Positions 8,528 to 17,745 of a DNA stretch of 44,367 bases are shown here, piece after piece (within the stretch, counting starts at the first letter, position 1; each line of letters begins with the position of its first letter). A program made the position numbers and the translations under genes. Under the pieces are notes generated by a model. That model worked only from the letters and a program-made list of their open reading frames with translations, did not search any database and had not been told where the DNA came from. This DNA comes from Cyanobacteria bacterium GSL.Bin1 (GTDB taxonomy: Bacteria; Cyanobacteriota; Cyanobacteriia; Cyanobacteriales; Rubidibacteraceae). The stretch covers positions 1-44,367 of the forward strand of contig JAAANX010000106.1 of NCBI GenBank assembly GCA_009909085.1. Reading direction: 5' to 3'.

Positions 8528-9745
8528 CTAAGAATGATCGGTATTCAGGGCAGCTTCAAGTTTGCGACTGGCACGAGACATGGCATAACAAAATATCCAG
8601 AACAAAAGCCCATCAAATAAATAAGCCTCTGCATAACGTCCTAAAAACTGCGGTTGCGCCAAAATATTTCGTGTAATCCCTAATAACTCGACGAGACCGA
8701 CAATGGCGAGGAGGGTTGTATCTTGAAATAAACTAATAAACTGCCCCACCAGCGAAGGAAGAGAGATTTTTAACGCTTGGGGAAGAATAATGAGGCTAGT
8801 GAGGAGAACCGGATTCAAACCCAAGGCTTTAGCCGCTTCAGTTTGCCCTCTCGGGAGAGACTGCAATCCTCCCCGGACATCTTCGGCAACATAAGCAGCG
8901 TAAAACAGACTTAAGCCCGCGATCGCGCGGAAAACGCGATCTGGTCTGACTCCTTCGGGTAAAAACAAAGGAAAGATGACTTGTCCCATAAATAAAATGG
9001 AAACCAAAGGCACGCCACGAATCACTTCAATATAAAGCGTTGATAACCACCGTACTGCCGGCAGCGAACTCTGTCTGGCCAGTGCCAACCCCACTCCAAT
9101 CGGAAAACAAACGACAATACTGATCACAGAAGCAAGTAGGGTTAAGGTTAAGCCACCCCAGTCATTAGTGGGGATCACTTCTAGTCCGAACCCTCCTCTT
9201 AATAACCAAAAACTGATCAAAAATAGAGCCATCCAGATCAAACTCAACCAGCTTCCCACTGCTGGGAGAAGATGACCCAGTTGCTTTCCGCCCCAAGCGG
9301 TTACAATGATTAACCCGAGCATGGCTAAGTTTAAGAGCTTAAAAGGCACTGCTGTGGGTAAAGAAATTAATCCAATTCCCGCAACCGCAAGGCCGATTAA
9401 AATATTGCGACTCAATAGTTTGGGGACTCCTCTGGCAATCACCCCCCAAGAGAAGCCAGAACAACTCGCAATCAAAGCCAGGATGGTCCAGATTCGCCAA
9501 TATTGGGCTTGTGGAAAGCGACCCACAAAAAATAGGGGTAAATTCACTTTAATAATTTCCCACTGGGCGCTTGTGGTTGCCCAAGTCGCGAGATTCCAAA
9601 GGATCCAAGCAAAAATGCTGAGGACAATGACCGTTAATAAACTATTGTGCCAACTGCTAAAAAGATTTTGACGCAACCAGGCTTTCGGTCCCAGATTGGC
9701 TTTAGGTGGGGCAACGGAAGAGGGAGAAACTTCAGCGTTAGACAT
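8528..9745 (-). CDS. aapM: Amino-acid ABC transporter permease AapM type
   Basis: The 405-residue inner-membrane permease has several N-terminal hydrophobic helices before the conserved HisM-like BPD_transp_1 domain in the C-terminal half. The EAA loop that contacts the ATPase reads [13 protein letters not shown] followed by [13 protein letters not shown]. The long N-terminal part is characteristic of AapM-type subunits. It begins 8 bp after the AapQ-type gene, so the two are translationally linked and form the heterodimeric channel. Confidence 0.9.
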   Translation of the reverse strand: MSNAEVSPSSVAPPKANLGPKAWLRQNLFSSWHNSLLTVIVLSIFAWILWNLATWATTSAQWEIIKVNLPLFFVGRFPQAQYWRIWTILALIASCSGFSWGVIARGVPKLLSRNILIGLAVAGIGLISLPTAVPFKLLNLAMLGLIIVTAWGGKQLGHLLPAVGSWLSLIWMALFLISFWLLRGGFGLEVIPTNDWGGLTLTLLASVISIVVCFPIGVGLALARQSSLPAVRWLSTLYIEVIRGVPLVSILFMGQVIFPLFLPEGVRPDRVFRAIAGLSLFYAAYVAEDVRGGLQSLPRGQTEAAKALGLNPVLLTSLIILPQALKISLPSLVGQFISLFQDTTLLAIVGLVELLGITRNILAQPQFLGRYAEAYLFDGLLFWIFCYAMSRASRKLEAALNTDHS

Positions 9746-9753
9746 CTCAATCC

Positions 9754-10920
9754 TTAATCTTGAAGTTGAACGAGGGTATTGAAGAAATTCATAACCAGGG
9801 AAATGGCTAAGCTGATCAACAAGTAAAATGCCATGATCAGTAAAAAGACTTCCACCGGGCGACCGGTTTGATTGAAGGTGGTAATGGAAACCGAGTAAAT
9901 GTCAGGAAACCCAATCGCAACCGCTAAACTAGAGTTTTTGGCAAGGTTGAGGTATTGACTATTTAAAGCCGGAATAATCGCTCTTAGGGCTTGGGGAAAT
10001 ACGACTAACTGCATGACTAAACTGGGTTTAAGTCCCAACGATCGCGCTGCTTCCCATTGCCCTTTCGCCACCGATTGAATCCCCCCACGGACAATTTCTG
10101 CGATAAATGCGCCTGTATAGAAGACTAAACCGCACAGCAGGGCTGAGAATTCGATGGATAAGTGCAAACCGCCGACCATTGCTGAGGGGGTGGGAGATTG
10201 GGGAAATTGCCAGTTTAAGCCAAAAACAATCAGCGCGATCGCGCTGACAATAATGATCCCTAATCCAAGCAATTCTTTTTGACCAGACGTTCCCAGTTGT
10301 ACCATCTTTCGCGTGCGCGATCGCCAGAGAAAAATTGCTCCAATGAATAAAGCCACCACCAGACCTAAACTGAACCAAACTTCCACTGTATTGGCTGGCC
10401 AAGGAATGGCAATCCGGCGTTTGCTCAGATAAATTAATCCAAATAATTCGATTTTATTTTCTACTTGCGGTAAGCTAAAAAATACCGCAAAATACCAGAA
10501 AAATAGTTGCAATAATAAAGGAGTATTTCTGACAATTTCGACATAAACTTTACTGATTTGTCGCACCAACCAATTTTCAGAAAAACTGACGATCCCTGCG
10601 GTTACACCGACCAAAGTGGTGAGAATAACGCCAGTAATCATAATCCTGATCGAATTAATAATTCCAACCAGTAAAGCTTGCCAGTAAGGATTAGCCGGAC
10701 TGTAAGGAATCGGTAAATCGCTAATTCCAAAAGAAGCGGCATTTTCTAAAAAATCAAAACCAAAAGAAATCCCGGATCGTTGCATATTTTGGCTTAAATT
10801 ATGCACCAAAAGGGCGAGGACGGCAACGACAATTGCGACGGCTAAAATCTGGAGATTAACTTTCCAAAACCTTTCATCTCGGAGCAGCGGAACTTTTTTT
10901 TGCTGGGAATCACTAGCCAT
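9754..10920 (-). CDS. aapQ: Amino-acid ABC transporter permease AapQ type
   Basis: The 388-residue permease has a cytoplasmic N-terminus, a first helix at about 26-46, and the BPD_transp_1 core split by an insert of the AapQ kind. The EAA loop reads KGQWEAARSLGLKP followed by VVFPQALRAIIPAL. Together with the AapM-type protein encoded next it should form the membrane channel of the amino-acid importer. A 74-bp gap separates it from the binding-protein gene upstream, leaving room for an internal processing or attenuating site; none was identified. Confidence 0.9.
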   Translation of the reverse strand: MASDSQQKKVPLLRDERFWKVNLQILAVAIVVAVLALLVHNLSQNMQRSGISFGFDFLENAASFGISDLPIPYSPANPYWQALLVGIINSIRIMITGVILTTLVGVTAGIVSFSENWLVRQISKVYVEIVRNTPLLLQLFFWYFAVFFSLPQVENKIELFGLIYLSKRRIAIPWPANTVEVWFSLGLVVALFIGAIFLWRSRTRKMVQLGTSGQKELLGLGIIIVSAIALIVFGLNWQFPQSPTPSAMVGGLHLSIEFSALLCGLVFYTGAFIAEIVRGGIQSVAKGQWEAARSLGLKPSLVMQLVVFPQALRAIIPALNSQYLNLAKNSSLAVAIGFPDIYSVSITTFNQTGRPVEVFLLIMAFYLLISLAISLVMNFFNTLVQLQD

Positions 10921-10994
10921 GTTGAATTACAGGTGAGTGGAATTTCACTTCAAAAAATTGGGGCAGATGAACTACCCCAGAGCAAAGGAATGGC

Positions 10995-12080
10995 TTAGCG
11001 GAAGGGAGGAGAGTAGAGTAAGCCTCCATCTGTCCACAAAGCATTTAAGCCTCTTTCCAACTCAAACTGAGAGGACTGACCTAAGTTGCGGTCATAAATT
11101 TCCCCATAATTCCCGACAGACGCGATCGCGCGAGCAGTAAAGTCATTGGCAATTCCCATATCTTCGCCCAAACTGCCTTCAACGCCTAAAAATCGTCGGA
11201 CATTCGGATCGTCTACGGATTTTTGTTCCTCAACATTCTCTTGAGTAATGCCAAATTCTTCCGCTTGGATCAGAGAATAAGTTACCCATTTCACAACATC
11301 AAACCACGCAGAATCATTGTTAATGGTCACGGGTCCCAGCGGTTCTTTAGACATAGTGACCGCTAACAGTTCATGTTCTTCCGGGTTCGGGAGAGTACTG
11401 CGACGTGCTAACAGTTGCGATTTATCAGAGGTCATGCCCTCACACCGTCCTTCTGAGTAGGCGGCATAAGCCGCATTGGCTTCTTGAAAAACCACTGGCT
11501 CAAAATTAACGTTGCGCTGACGCATATTATCAGTGAGGTTAAGCTCGGTTGTCGTCCCAGTCTCTACACAAATTGACTTTCCTGCCATATCCTCTAGAGT
11601 TTTAATACCGCTCTCTTTGCGCACCATCATTCCTTGACCGTCATAAAAAGTTGTGGGAGCAAATTCTGCCCCGACTTGGGTATCACGGCTCGTGGTCCAG
11701 GTTGTGTTGCGCGAGAGGAGATCAACTTCCCCTCCTTTTAATGCTTCAAACCGTTCTGAAGAAGTGAGGTTCCGAAATTCAATGGCGTTTGGATCATTAA
11801 ATAAGGCAGCCGCGATCGCCCGGCAAACATCAACATCTAAACCAGAATATTCGCCCGTTTCATCCACAAAACTAAAGCCGGGAATATTGCCCTCAACCCC
11901 ACAAATCAAAGTACCGCGCTCTAAAACGATATCCAAGCGACTTTGACCACTCGTCGCCGTTGCTGATTGTTGATTACTAGTTCCTCCGGCATCAGAGGCA
12001 GTTTCTGAATTATTGGCGCAAGCCGTTACTGAGGAGGCCAAAAGCGTAACGGCGAGCAGCAATCCACTCCACTTGTGCAT
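10995..12080 (-). CDS. aapJ: Amino-acid ABC transporter substrate-binding lipoprotein (AapJ/NatF type)
   Basis: This is the first gene of the importer operon and encodes the extracytoplasmic receptor, 361 residues. A lipoprotein signal peptide (MHKWSGLLLAVTLLASSVTA, lipobox VTAC with Cys21) is followed by a low-complexity Ser/Thr/Gln linker and an SBP_bac_3 domain. Landmarks are GTLICGVEGNIPGFSFVDE, SGLDVDVCRAIAAALF and a late FLGVEGSLGEDMGI. The family binds a broad range of L-amino acids. The lipid anchor fits a cyanobacterial periplasmic-face receptor. The upstream 12081-12226 region is AT-rich and is the presumed operon promoter. Confidence 0.92.
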   Translation of the reverse strand: MHKWSGLLLAVTLLASSVTACANNSETASDAGGTSNQQSATATSGQSRLDIVLERGTLICGVEGNIPGFSFVDETGEYSGLDVDVCRAIAAALFNDPNAIEFRNLTSSERFEALKGGEVDLLSRNTTWTTSRDTQVGAEFAPTTFYDGQGMMVRKESGIKTLEDMAGKSICVETGTTTELNLTDNMRQRNVNFEPVVFQEANAAYAAYSEGRCEGMTSDKSQLLARRSTLPNPEEHELLAVTMSKEPLGPVTINNDSAWFDVVKWVTYSLIQAEEFGITQENVEEQKSVDDPNVRRFLGVEGSLGEDMGIANDFTARAIASVGNYGEIYDRNLGQSSQFELERGLNALWTDGGLLYSPPFR

Positions 12081-12226
12081 ATTGAATGATAATTGTGTTT
12101 TTCGGATTAAGATTTCAGTTGTTTTTGAAACAAAAACTTTGTCAATTCAGCATACATTGAAAAGGATGCCATTTTTCGTAACAACTGCAACACCCCATCC
12201 TTATCATCTCTAACTCGTGATGATAA

Positions 12227-13009
12227 TTAACGCAATTGTTTTTCAAGAAAAGAGAGTAACGCCTCCCAAGACGCTAAATCAGCCGTTGCATCATATTGAG
12301 AACTATCGCCTTGTGCTCCCCAAACCGTAAAGGAATGACGGACTCCCCCATAAAGTTCCATTTGATAATCAACCTCGGCTTCATTCATGGCTTGGGCTAA
12401 AGCCGCAACTTGTTCCATCGGGGCAACAGGGTCGTCCGATCCATGTAAAATGAGCACTGGTGCTTGGACTTGTTCATAATTTTGATTGTCTGGGGTTTCT
12501 AAGCCACCATGAAAGCTCACAAACCCATTAAGACCTGCTCCAGCCCGAGCAAATTCGAGGGCGGATGCGCCACCAAAACAATAACCGATCACAACGACTC
12601 TTGAACCATCAATTCCAGGTAAGTTTTGCGCTTCTTGCAGCCCGGCAAAAAGTCGTTGGCGCATCGTTTCGCGATCGCTGTATAGTTTATTGCTTTCCGC
12701 TTGTGATTCCTCAGTCGTTTCGGGTCTAATGCCTTGACCATACAAATCAATGGCAAAGGCAGCATATCCCTGTTCTGCTAGCATCTGCACCCGACGTTTT
12801 TCATACTCACCAATCCCATCCCAGTCATGAATGAGAAGGACGACGGGTTGGCTTTTCCCCAACCCTTCATTAATGGCGTAATAACCTTCATAAGGTTGTT
12901 CATCAATTGTATAAACAATGGGCTCTTGGACAATATCCGCGTGAGCGGGTGCCGTCAATGCCAAAGAAAATGCAAGACTACTAAGTGTTACTAAGAGTTT
13001 TTTGAGCAT
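12227..13009 (-). CDS. Secreted dienelactone-hydrolase-family protein
   Basis: An alpha/beta hydrolase of 260 residues. A signal peptide (positively charged start, hydrophobic core, APAHA before residue 25) sends it to the periplasm. The DLH family nucleophile elbow is IGYCFGGAS with Cys144, the acid lies in HGSDDPVAP (Asp192 or Asp193), and the base is His225 in GGVRHSFTVWG. Cyanobacterial genomes often carry such proteins; the natural substrate is unknown. It stands alone as an operon and marks the left backbone edge before the integron-like debris. Confidence 0.88.
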   Translation of the reverse strand: MLKKLLVTLSSLAFSLALTAPAHADIVQEPIVYTIDEQPYEGYYAINEGLGKSQPVVLLIHDWDGIGEYEKRRVQMLAEQGYAAFAIDLYGQGIRPETTEESQAESNKLYSDRETMRQRLFAGLQEAQNLPGIDGSRVVVIGYCFGGASALEFARAGAGLNGFVSFHGGLETPDNQNYEQVQAPVLILHGSDDPVAPMEQVAALAQAMNEAEVDYQMELYGGVRHSFTVWGAQGDSSQYDATADLASWEALLSFLEKQLR

Positions 13010-13087
13010 AAGAATCGAAAAAGATGGAAATTTAGACCCATTTTAGAGAGTTTTCCCCGATTCGTCATGGAAAAGAGCTACGTATTT

Positions 13088-13262
13088 TTTCTAACTACTG
13101 TTCGAGAGCAGGCAATTCTACTTCGGGTTGCAATTGACTAGGGACCATCACGGAAAGCATAATGAATCAGTATCCCTTCAAGCATACAGCCAAACTTCTT
13201 GTATAGTCGGATTGCTGTCTCATTATCGGTATACACTGTGATTTTAAAACACATAAAGTTGA
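13088..13262 (-). pseudogene. GNAT acetyltransferase relic
   Basis: Minus-strand translation gives ITVYTDNETAIRLYKKFGC followed by MLEGILIHYAFRDGP. This is the acetyl-CoA-side end of a RimJ/RimL-like GNAT N-acetyltransferase (the N..AI.LYKKFGF..EG pattern). The frame then stops; a +1 frame continues as SQLQPEVELPALEQ. No start or N-terminal half is present. It lies next to attC site 1 and is probably a decayed cassette or backbone gene. The rest of 13010-13425 shows only repeats and this relic. Confidence 0.6.
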
Positions 13263-13345
13263 GCTAATGATCACCATAACGAATCGCTAACCGAGAAGTA
13301 TTGGCTCCTTTTGCACCTTCGTGTGCTAGTTGCTATCTAACGATT
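13262..13345. repeat. Fragment repeated near 22500-22545 and 25800-25875
   Basis: The stretch running from gatcacca through ccgagaagtattggctcc to tagttgctatctaacgatt is found again at 25798-25875 with few changes, and its first part at 22500-22545. In the other copies it sits beyond the MazF relic. Its right end merges into attC site 1, so it is probably the trailing edge of the repeated integron module. Confidence 0.6.
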
Positions 13346-13417
13346 AGCATCACCGGATGCTGATAGGCTATGCCACCCAACTGATCGCCTTGCCGTTCCG
13401 GTGCATGCGGTTGTTAG
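13333..13417 (-). repeat. attC recombination site 1
   Basis: Read on the minus strand, the site opens with R'' ATCTAAC and ends with R' GTTAGAT (consensus RYYYAAC...GTTRRRY). The two arms fold into an imperfect hairpin: GCATGCACCGGA pairs with GCATCACCGGA on the complementary arm, leaving one extrahelical base (G) on the first arm, the hallmark of folded single-stranded attC. It lies immediately after the PIN-gene stop codon (13426), the normal place for the attC of that cassette. Confidence 0.75.
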
Positions 13418-13425
13418 ATGTGGAT

Positions 13426-14288
13426 TCATTCTGTATAGATTTCGTCATCTTGAATCAAATCATCTGATATATTTTGACCTTCTATAAGCTGTTCCTCTGC
13501 TTCCTCCATCTCTTGCGTAACTGCTGCATGAACTATCTTTAAACCGGCTGACAACTTATGAGTGAGAAGGATTTTTCGTTGACGATTTACTCTTTGTTTG
13601 AACTCCTGCTTTAGCCAATCGTTAATATATGACTGATCTTTATAAATAACACCATAATCGCTATCCCTAGTGATAATCACAATATCTTTGCCACTATCAA
13701 TAGCACACTGAACAATCCACTCCCAGTTAATCGCATCTCCAATAGAATTGTCATTCGATTTCCGAGGTGGATATCCTAGGCAAAACCTCTTTCGAGCCAA
13801 ACGACGAATTGCAAAACGCCTTTCGGATTCACGATTCAAATTATACGAAGAATTTACCTTAAACAATCTTTGAAGTGATTTATATACTGGATCGTTTTGT
13901 GATGGATTAGTTAATATTTTTTGAATTTTTTCATTCACTTTCTTGGATTGATTTGTGATCTCCTGACGGCTTTTTTCAATCATTTTTGATGCTGAAGCGC
14001 AGCAACCAAAGCAGGTGTAGATAGCTTTCCCCAGTCAGGAGTTGAAAACCTAGTCAACGACTCAATAATAACTTTTTGCCTATTCTTCTTATACTCCATC
14101 TCAATTTGGGAGCCAATGATCAATCGATCTTTACAAGCCTCTAACTGTTCAAGATATTTTGTACTTATATCTGATTTTCGGATGCGATAAAAATCAAGAA
14201 GAATATTAGTATCTACAAAAAGTAGAGCATCCATATCCGGTGTTTGGTTATTGTTAGGCACTGACTCCCCTATCAAGAGATTGGACAT
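13426..14288 (-). pseudogene. PIN-domain (DUF4935) ribonuclease-like gene, split by one frameshift
   Basis: Two overlapping frames (14288-13980 and 13983-13426) together make one DUF4935-type PIN protein of about 285 residues. The first carries LLFVDTNILLDFYRIR with the first PIN acid. The second carries NSIGDAINWEWIV and IVIITRDSDYG, the later acidic residues. The break is in a run of five A (CATCAAAAATGATTG); one more A would restore a continuous frame through QKMIEKSRQEI. It is therefore a mutation, a sequencing error or a phase-variable tract. The apparent first ATG lies inside the R' core of attC site 2; Met19 (MDALLFVDT) is an alternative start. As a cassette gene it could be a defence or toxin nuclease. 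Confidence 0.75.
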
Positions 14289-14370
14289 CTAACGGCTTAG
14301 CTGAGCGGCGGCAGATAGACTAGGCATCATCACCAATCTTTCAACCGTCCGCTCCAGCGCGTTGTTAGAC
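14287..14370 (-). repeat. attC recombination site 2
   Basis: On the minus strand R'' is GTCTAAC and R' is GTTAGAT. The first arm GCTGGAGCGGACGG pairs with GCTGAGCGGCGG from the other arm, leaving two unpaired bases, a G and an A, on the first arm only. Sites 3 and 4 show the same two extrahelical bases. The site separates the PIN cassette from the carbamoyltransferase gene, whose stop is 27 bp away. Confidence 0.88.
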
Positions 14371-14396
14371 CGCTTTTATTGGTTAGATACTTACAC

Positions 14397-15908
14397 CTAT
14401 TTAATGTAAAGATGACCATTTAAATTTAAGGCATCTATGGATGTTGAAACGAAGAAAATTTTGCTATCCTGTTCGCTGTTGCAAATTGGTAATCCAGCAA
14501 CATTTAGAGATGTATTCATAAGAATAGGAATTCCACTCATATCATAGACTCTTGATATTAGCTCATAAATTTCTGGGTTGGAGCTATACGAGAGTGTTTG
14601 AATACGACTTGTTCCATCAGCATGTACTATTGCGGGTGCATACTCTTTAGCTTTTTGTTTTGCTTTTGCACTAAATGACATGTAGGGGGAGGAAAATTGA
14701 AAATCAAACCAATCTGAAGCATGTTCTTCAAGGACAATAGGAGCAATGGGGCGAAAAAACTCTCTTTGCTTAATTTTTTCACTAACAGCTACTTTTGTTT
14801 CTAGCCTTGCTGGAGAAGCCAAAATGCTTCTATGACCCAGCGCTCTTGGGCCTATTTCAGATCTTCCTATATGCCAAGCAAGAGATTTATTGTCAAGGAT
14901 GAGTGAAGCCATCTTATTATAGTCATCGCTTGAGATTTGCTTCCCAACTTTTCTGAGACCTTGACCTAAATATGGAATTTCATCACATGTAACGTGCATT
15001 CGATGAGAATGAAAAAATTGTAGTAATGAACCTAGAGATTGACCTTCATCACCTGGACAGGGAGGAACATACACATTGTTATAATTTAACCTTTCACCAA
15101 TTTCAGTATTTGAAATTATATTTAAAGCACATCCTCCTACAAGAACAATATTATCGGAATAATGTCTGTATCTATTTATTGTTGCAACTAAATCATCAGT
15201 AAATATTTTTTGCAATGTATAAGCAAGATTAGCGGAATCTTCAAAGTCATCTATCCTTAGAAGATTTAATAATTTACTGAGGTTTTTTTCCTGCCAAATA
15301 GTATCAAGATGTAAGAACTCTTCTCCAAGCAAAATTTCTTCATACTTAGGACTAAAAATGCCATAAGCTGACAGTCCCATTACTTTTCCTGAAGCATGAA
15401 AGTCGCCAAATAATTTCGTAGCAATCACATTCCAAACTCTTCCGTCAAATCTAGGTTTGTGTATATCATTTATAGGAGAGATAGAATTATCATGGTAATG
15501 ATAAGCTAAAAAGTTTGGTTGATTAGAATTAATTCGACGATCTCCTCCTCCATCAAAAGCAATTACAAGTGAATCCTTTAGACCAGAAAGATGAGAAAAT
15601 GCAGCATGGGCATCTAAGTGTTCAACATCATAAATTTCCTTTTTTGGGAAATAGTTATGTACAAATTCAGAAACTATAGAATAGAGTCTTTCAGAATGAT
15701 GCCTACTAACGACAAATTGAATGTCATCATTAATTGAGTATTCATTAAGCAAAAGTGAAATCAATGATTCTAAAGTGCTCAGTTTTTCAATCCTATAACG
15801 TTTTTTATTGAAAAATCTTTCTAATTCGAGATGCAAAATAATCTGTAATTCATCTGCAATAGTGATGCATGAATCATGTGCATTTTCTGCTAGTGAAATA
15901 TAGTGCAT
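14397..15908 (-). CDS. O-carbamoyltransferase (NodU/TobZ/CmcH family)
   Basis: The family transfers a carbamoyl group from carbamoyl phosphate, through carbamoyl-AMP, to a sugar or natural-product hydroxyl. The 503-residue protein shows the N-terminal Kae1-like domain: AENAHDSC (His11), HLDAHAAFSH at 97-106 with metal-binding histidines, DGGGD at 119-123, GKVMGLSAYG at 174-183 and LVGGCALN. The YrdC-like C-terminal domain shows EIGPRALGHRSILA and EFFRPIAPIVLEE. It is shorter than NodU (about 560-600). It is the last gene of the minus-strand sugar cluster and starts 6 bp after the glycosyltransferase relic, so it probably carbamoylates a sugar made or transferred by that cluster. Confidence 0.88.
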   Translation of the reverse strand: MHYISLAENAHDSCITIADELQIILHLELERFFNKKRYRIEKLSTLESLISLLLNEYSINDDIQFVVSRHHSERLYSIVSEFVHNYFPKKEIYDVEHLDAHAAFSHLSGLKDSLVIAFDGGGDRRINSNQPNFLAYHYHDNSISPINDIHKPRFDGRVWNVIATKLFGDFHASGKVMGLSAYGIFSPKYEEILLGEEFLHLDTIWQEKNLSKLLNLLRIDDFEDSANLAYTLQKIFTDDLVATINRYRHYSDNIVLVGGCALNIISNTEIGERLNYNNVYVPPCPGDEGQSLGSLLQFFHSHRMHVTCDEIPYLGQGLRKVGKQISSDDYNKMASLILDNKSLAWHIGRSEIGPRALGHRSILASPARLETKVAVSEKIKQREFFRPIAPIVLEEHASDWFDFQFSSPYMSFSAKAKQKAKEYAPAIVHADGTSRIQTLSYSSNPEIYELISRVYDMSGIPILMNTSLNVAGLPICNSEQDSKIFFVSTSIDALNLNGHLYIK

Positions 15909-15914
15909 ACTTAT

Positions 15915-16953
15915 TTACTCTGTAAATTTATCTGATTTTTCTGCTAAAGAATAAAATGTGTTGACAACTTTATACTGATGTATTTTGCAGAAGTTAACTC
16001 CAAATAAAAAAAATCCGAAAACACTTCCAAGCAATGAGAATAAAAGATAACTAACTGGAAGAGGATATGTTCCAAGCAAAGATGCAGGAAAATTTCTTAA
16101 AATTCCTAGTATATGTCCAGCAAGTGCGTATACTAGGCTTCTTAAATCCTTGTATTTTGAAAACAAATAAAGATGCAAGGATGTAGCACCGATTCCATAA
16201 ATAAAAAGTTTTTTTCTTAGTTGCCAACTATCTCTTGGATGCTGATGCAAGACTATAGATTCAGAGTCATACATCAGATCGTATCCACTCTTTATTATTC
16301 GATAACCCATCTCTAAAGAACCACCATGTGGAATAGGAGCGCCTGGATCAAACAGTATATTAAAGAGACCAACCTTCAAAAATACATGTTTAGGAATCAT
16401 TGAGTTAGCACCAGCAATTATGTTGAATAAAGGCCAAACTTTATTAGAATAATTAGACTGCAAAGCATCATTAGTCCAATAAGTAGACTTAGCTCCTTTG
16501 CTAAGCCCCCCTTTTGCTTCCCAAATTTTTTGAGAGTATGTTAGCGTCTCGAAAGCCCTAACATTTCCTGATACATACCCTAAGTTTGAATTTCTCTCAA
16601 AATGACTAGCCATCTTATCAAGCCAATTCGAGTTTTCTATGACTACATCATCATCAATAAAAGCTATAAGGTTTGCCCTTGCCAACAAAATTCCATGATT
16701 TAAAGCATTTCTTTGTCCAGCTTCTTTAATACATACATATTCAACTTTTTTGTATAAAGAACATAGATTCGGATGTCTTTAAATCATCAGGAGCATTGTC
16801 AATAACTATGATCTCAATATCACTTCTTGTCATCCAGCCATAATCTTTTAGACTTTCAAGTAGTCGTTCTAACTCCAAAGAGCGATTTCTCGTTGGTATT
16901 ATCAAACTGATTTTATAGTAAGAATTTTCCATCTGTGGTATCTCATCTTGCAA
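15915..16953 (-). pseudogene. GT2 glycosyltransferase split by one frameshift
   Basis: Two pieces (16953-16741 and 16688-15915) plus the reading between them give one family-2 glycosyltransferase of about 346 residues. The first has SLIIPTRNRSLELERLL and IIVIDNAP. The bridge, in the other frame, reads KEAGQRNALNHGILLARAN. The second has FIDDDVV (the DxD-type metal site), GSLEMGYRIIKSGYD and C-terminal membrane helices. The break is in a run of six A (ATACAAAAAAGTTG); deleting one A restores the frame. It is close in design to the tandem GT2 protein at 37763-40417. It may be dead, phase-variable or a sequencing artefact. Confidence 0.8.
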
Positions 16954-16984
16954 CTTAGTGTGAGTGTGAGTTAAAGTTTAGAGT

Positions 16985-17093
16985 TAGACTAGTGCAGCGC
17001 GGTAGAAGTAACTGACCACTAAAGTTGAACCAAAATCAATGCTTCGAGCATTCGCTAACTGGTCAACTATTTTCGCCAGGCTGCACTAGTCTA
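16985..17093. mobile_element. MITE-like element, 109 bp, with about 34-bp terminal inverted repeats
   Basis: TAGACTAGTGCAGC (16985-16998) is the exact reverse complement of GCTGCACTAGTCTA (17080-17093). Pairing continues imperfectly to TGACCA on each side, leaving a 40-bp centre without coding potential. The outermost TA at both ends fits a TA target duplication, as made by IS630/Tc1-type transposases. The element lies in the gap between the HAD phosphatase and GT2 genes. No transposase is in the window. Confidence 0.75.
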
Positions 17094-17732
17094 TATACTA
17101 CCTAGATTAATTTTTTTATAAGAACTGACAACCAAATTTGCCGACGTTAATTTTTCAGCCTCATAAGTAGTGCTAAGTGCAATACATTTCATACAAGCTT
17201 GCCTGGCGGCTTCAATCCCATGTGGCGAGTCTTCAATGACAACACAATTTAAAGGATTAACTTTCATTTTCTTAGCAGAATACAAAAAAATATCAGGCTT
17301 AGGTTTCGATATATAGTTAACATCGGATATTGAAAATACATTGCCATTAAACAGTTCAAACAATTCCAACTTACGATCAATAAAGGTTAAGATACCTCTA
17401 TCTAAAGAAGTTGCAATACAGACGCTATATGAATCTGAGATCTGTTCAAAAAAATCCTTAAATCCATTGATGAAGGTGATTTGGGATTCCAAAAGTTCAC
17501 ACATTATAGTTTTTCTTTCAACGAGCATATTATCCATACTTTCATTAAAACCATAAAATTTCTGAATAGTAGCCGTACTCTCTCGAAGAGACTGCCCAGT
17601 TACCAAATGCTTGATTTTATCTCGATCATAGATATATCCTCTACGGTTTAAGAATATTTTCTGTTCTTTGTCCCAGATAACTTCGCTGTCAACAACAACG
17701 CCTTCAGCATCAAAAATAATAGTGTTAATCAT
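17091..17732 (-). CDS. HAD-superfamily phosphatase (beta-phosphoglucomutase/Gph-like)
   Basis: A 213-residue phosphohydrolase from Met at 17732, chosen because GGAGAG lies 6 bases before it; an upstream ATG at 17762 would overlap the previous gene more. Motif I is IIFDAEGVVVDSE with nucleophile Asp8 (the usual second Asp is Glu). Motif II lies in VCIATSLDRG (Thr/Ser), motif III is Lys in SKPKPD and motif IV is VVIEDSPHGIEAAR. The substrate is likely a sugar phosphate. The stop codon TAG is formed by the terminal TA of the MITE, so the native C-terminus may have been altered slightly. Its place between a nucleotidyltransferase and a glycosyltransferase fits sugar-nucleotide preparation. Confidence 0.85.
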   Translation of the reverse strand: MINTIIFDAEGVVVDSEVIWDKEQKIFLNRRGYIYDRDKIKHLVTGQSLRESTATIQKFYGFNESMDNMLVERKTIMCELLESQITFINGFKDFFEQISDSYSVCIATSLDRGILTFIDRKLELFELFNGNVFSISDVNYISKPKPDIFLYSAKKMKVNPLNCVVIEDSPHGIEAARQACMKCIALSTTYEAEKLTSANLVVSSYKKINLGSI

Positions 17733-17745
17733 GATTCTCTCCGAT

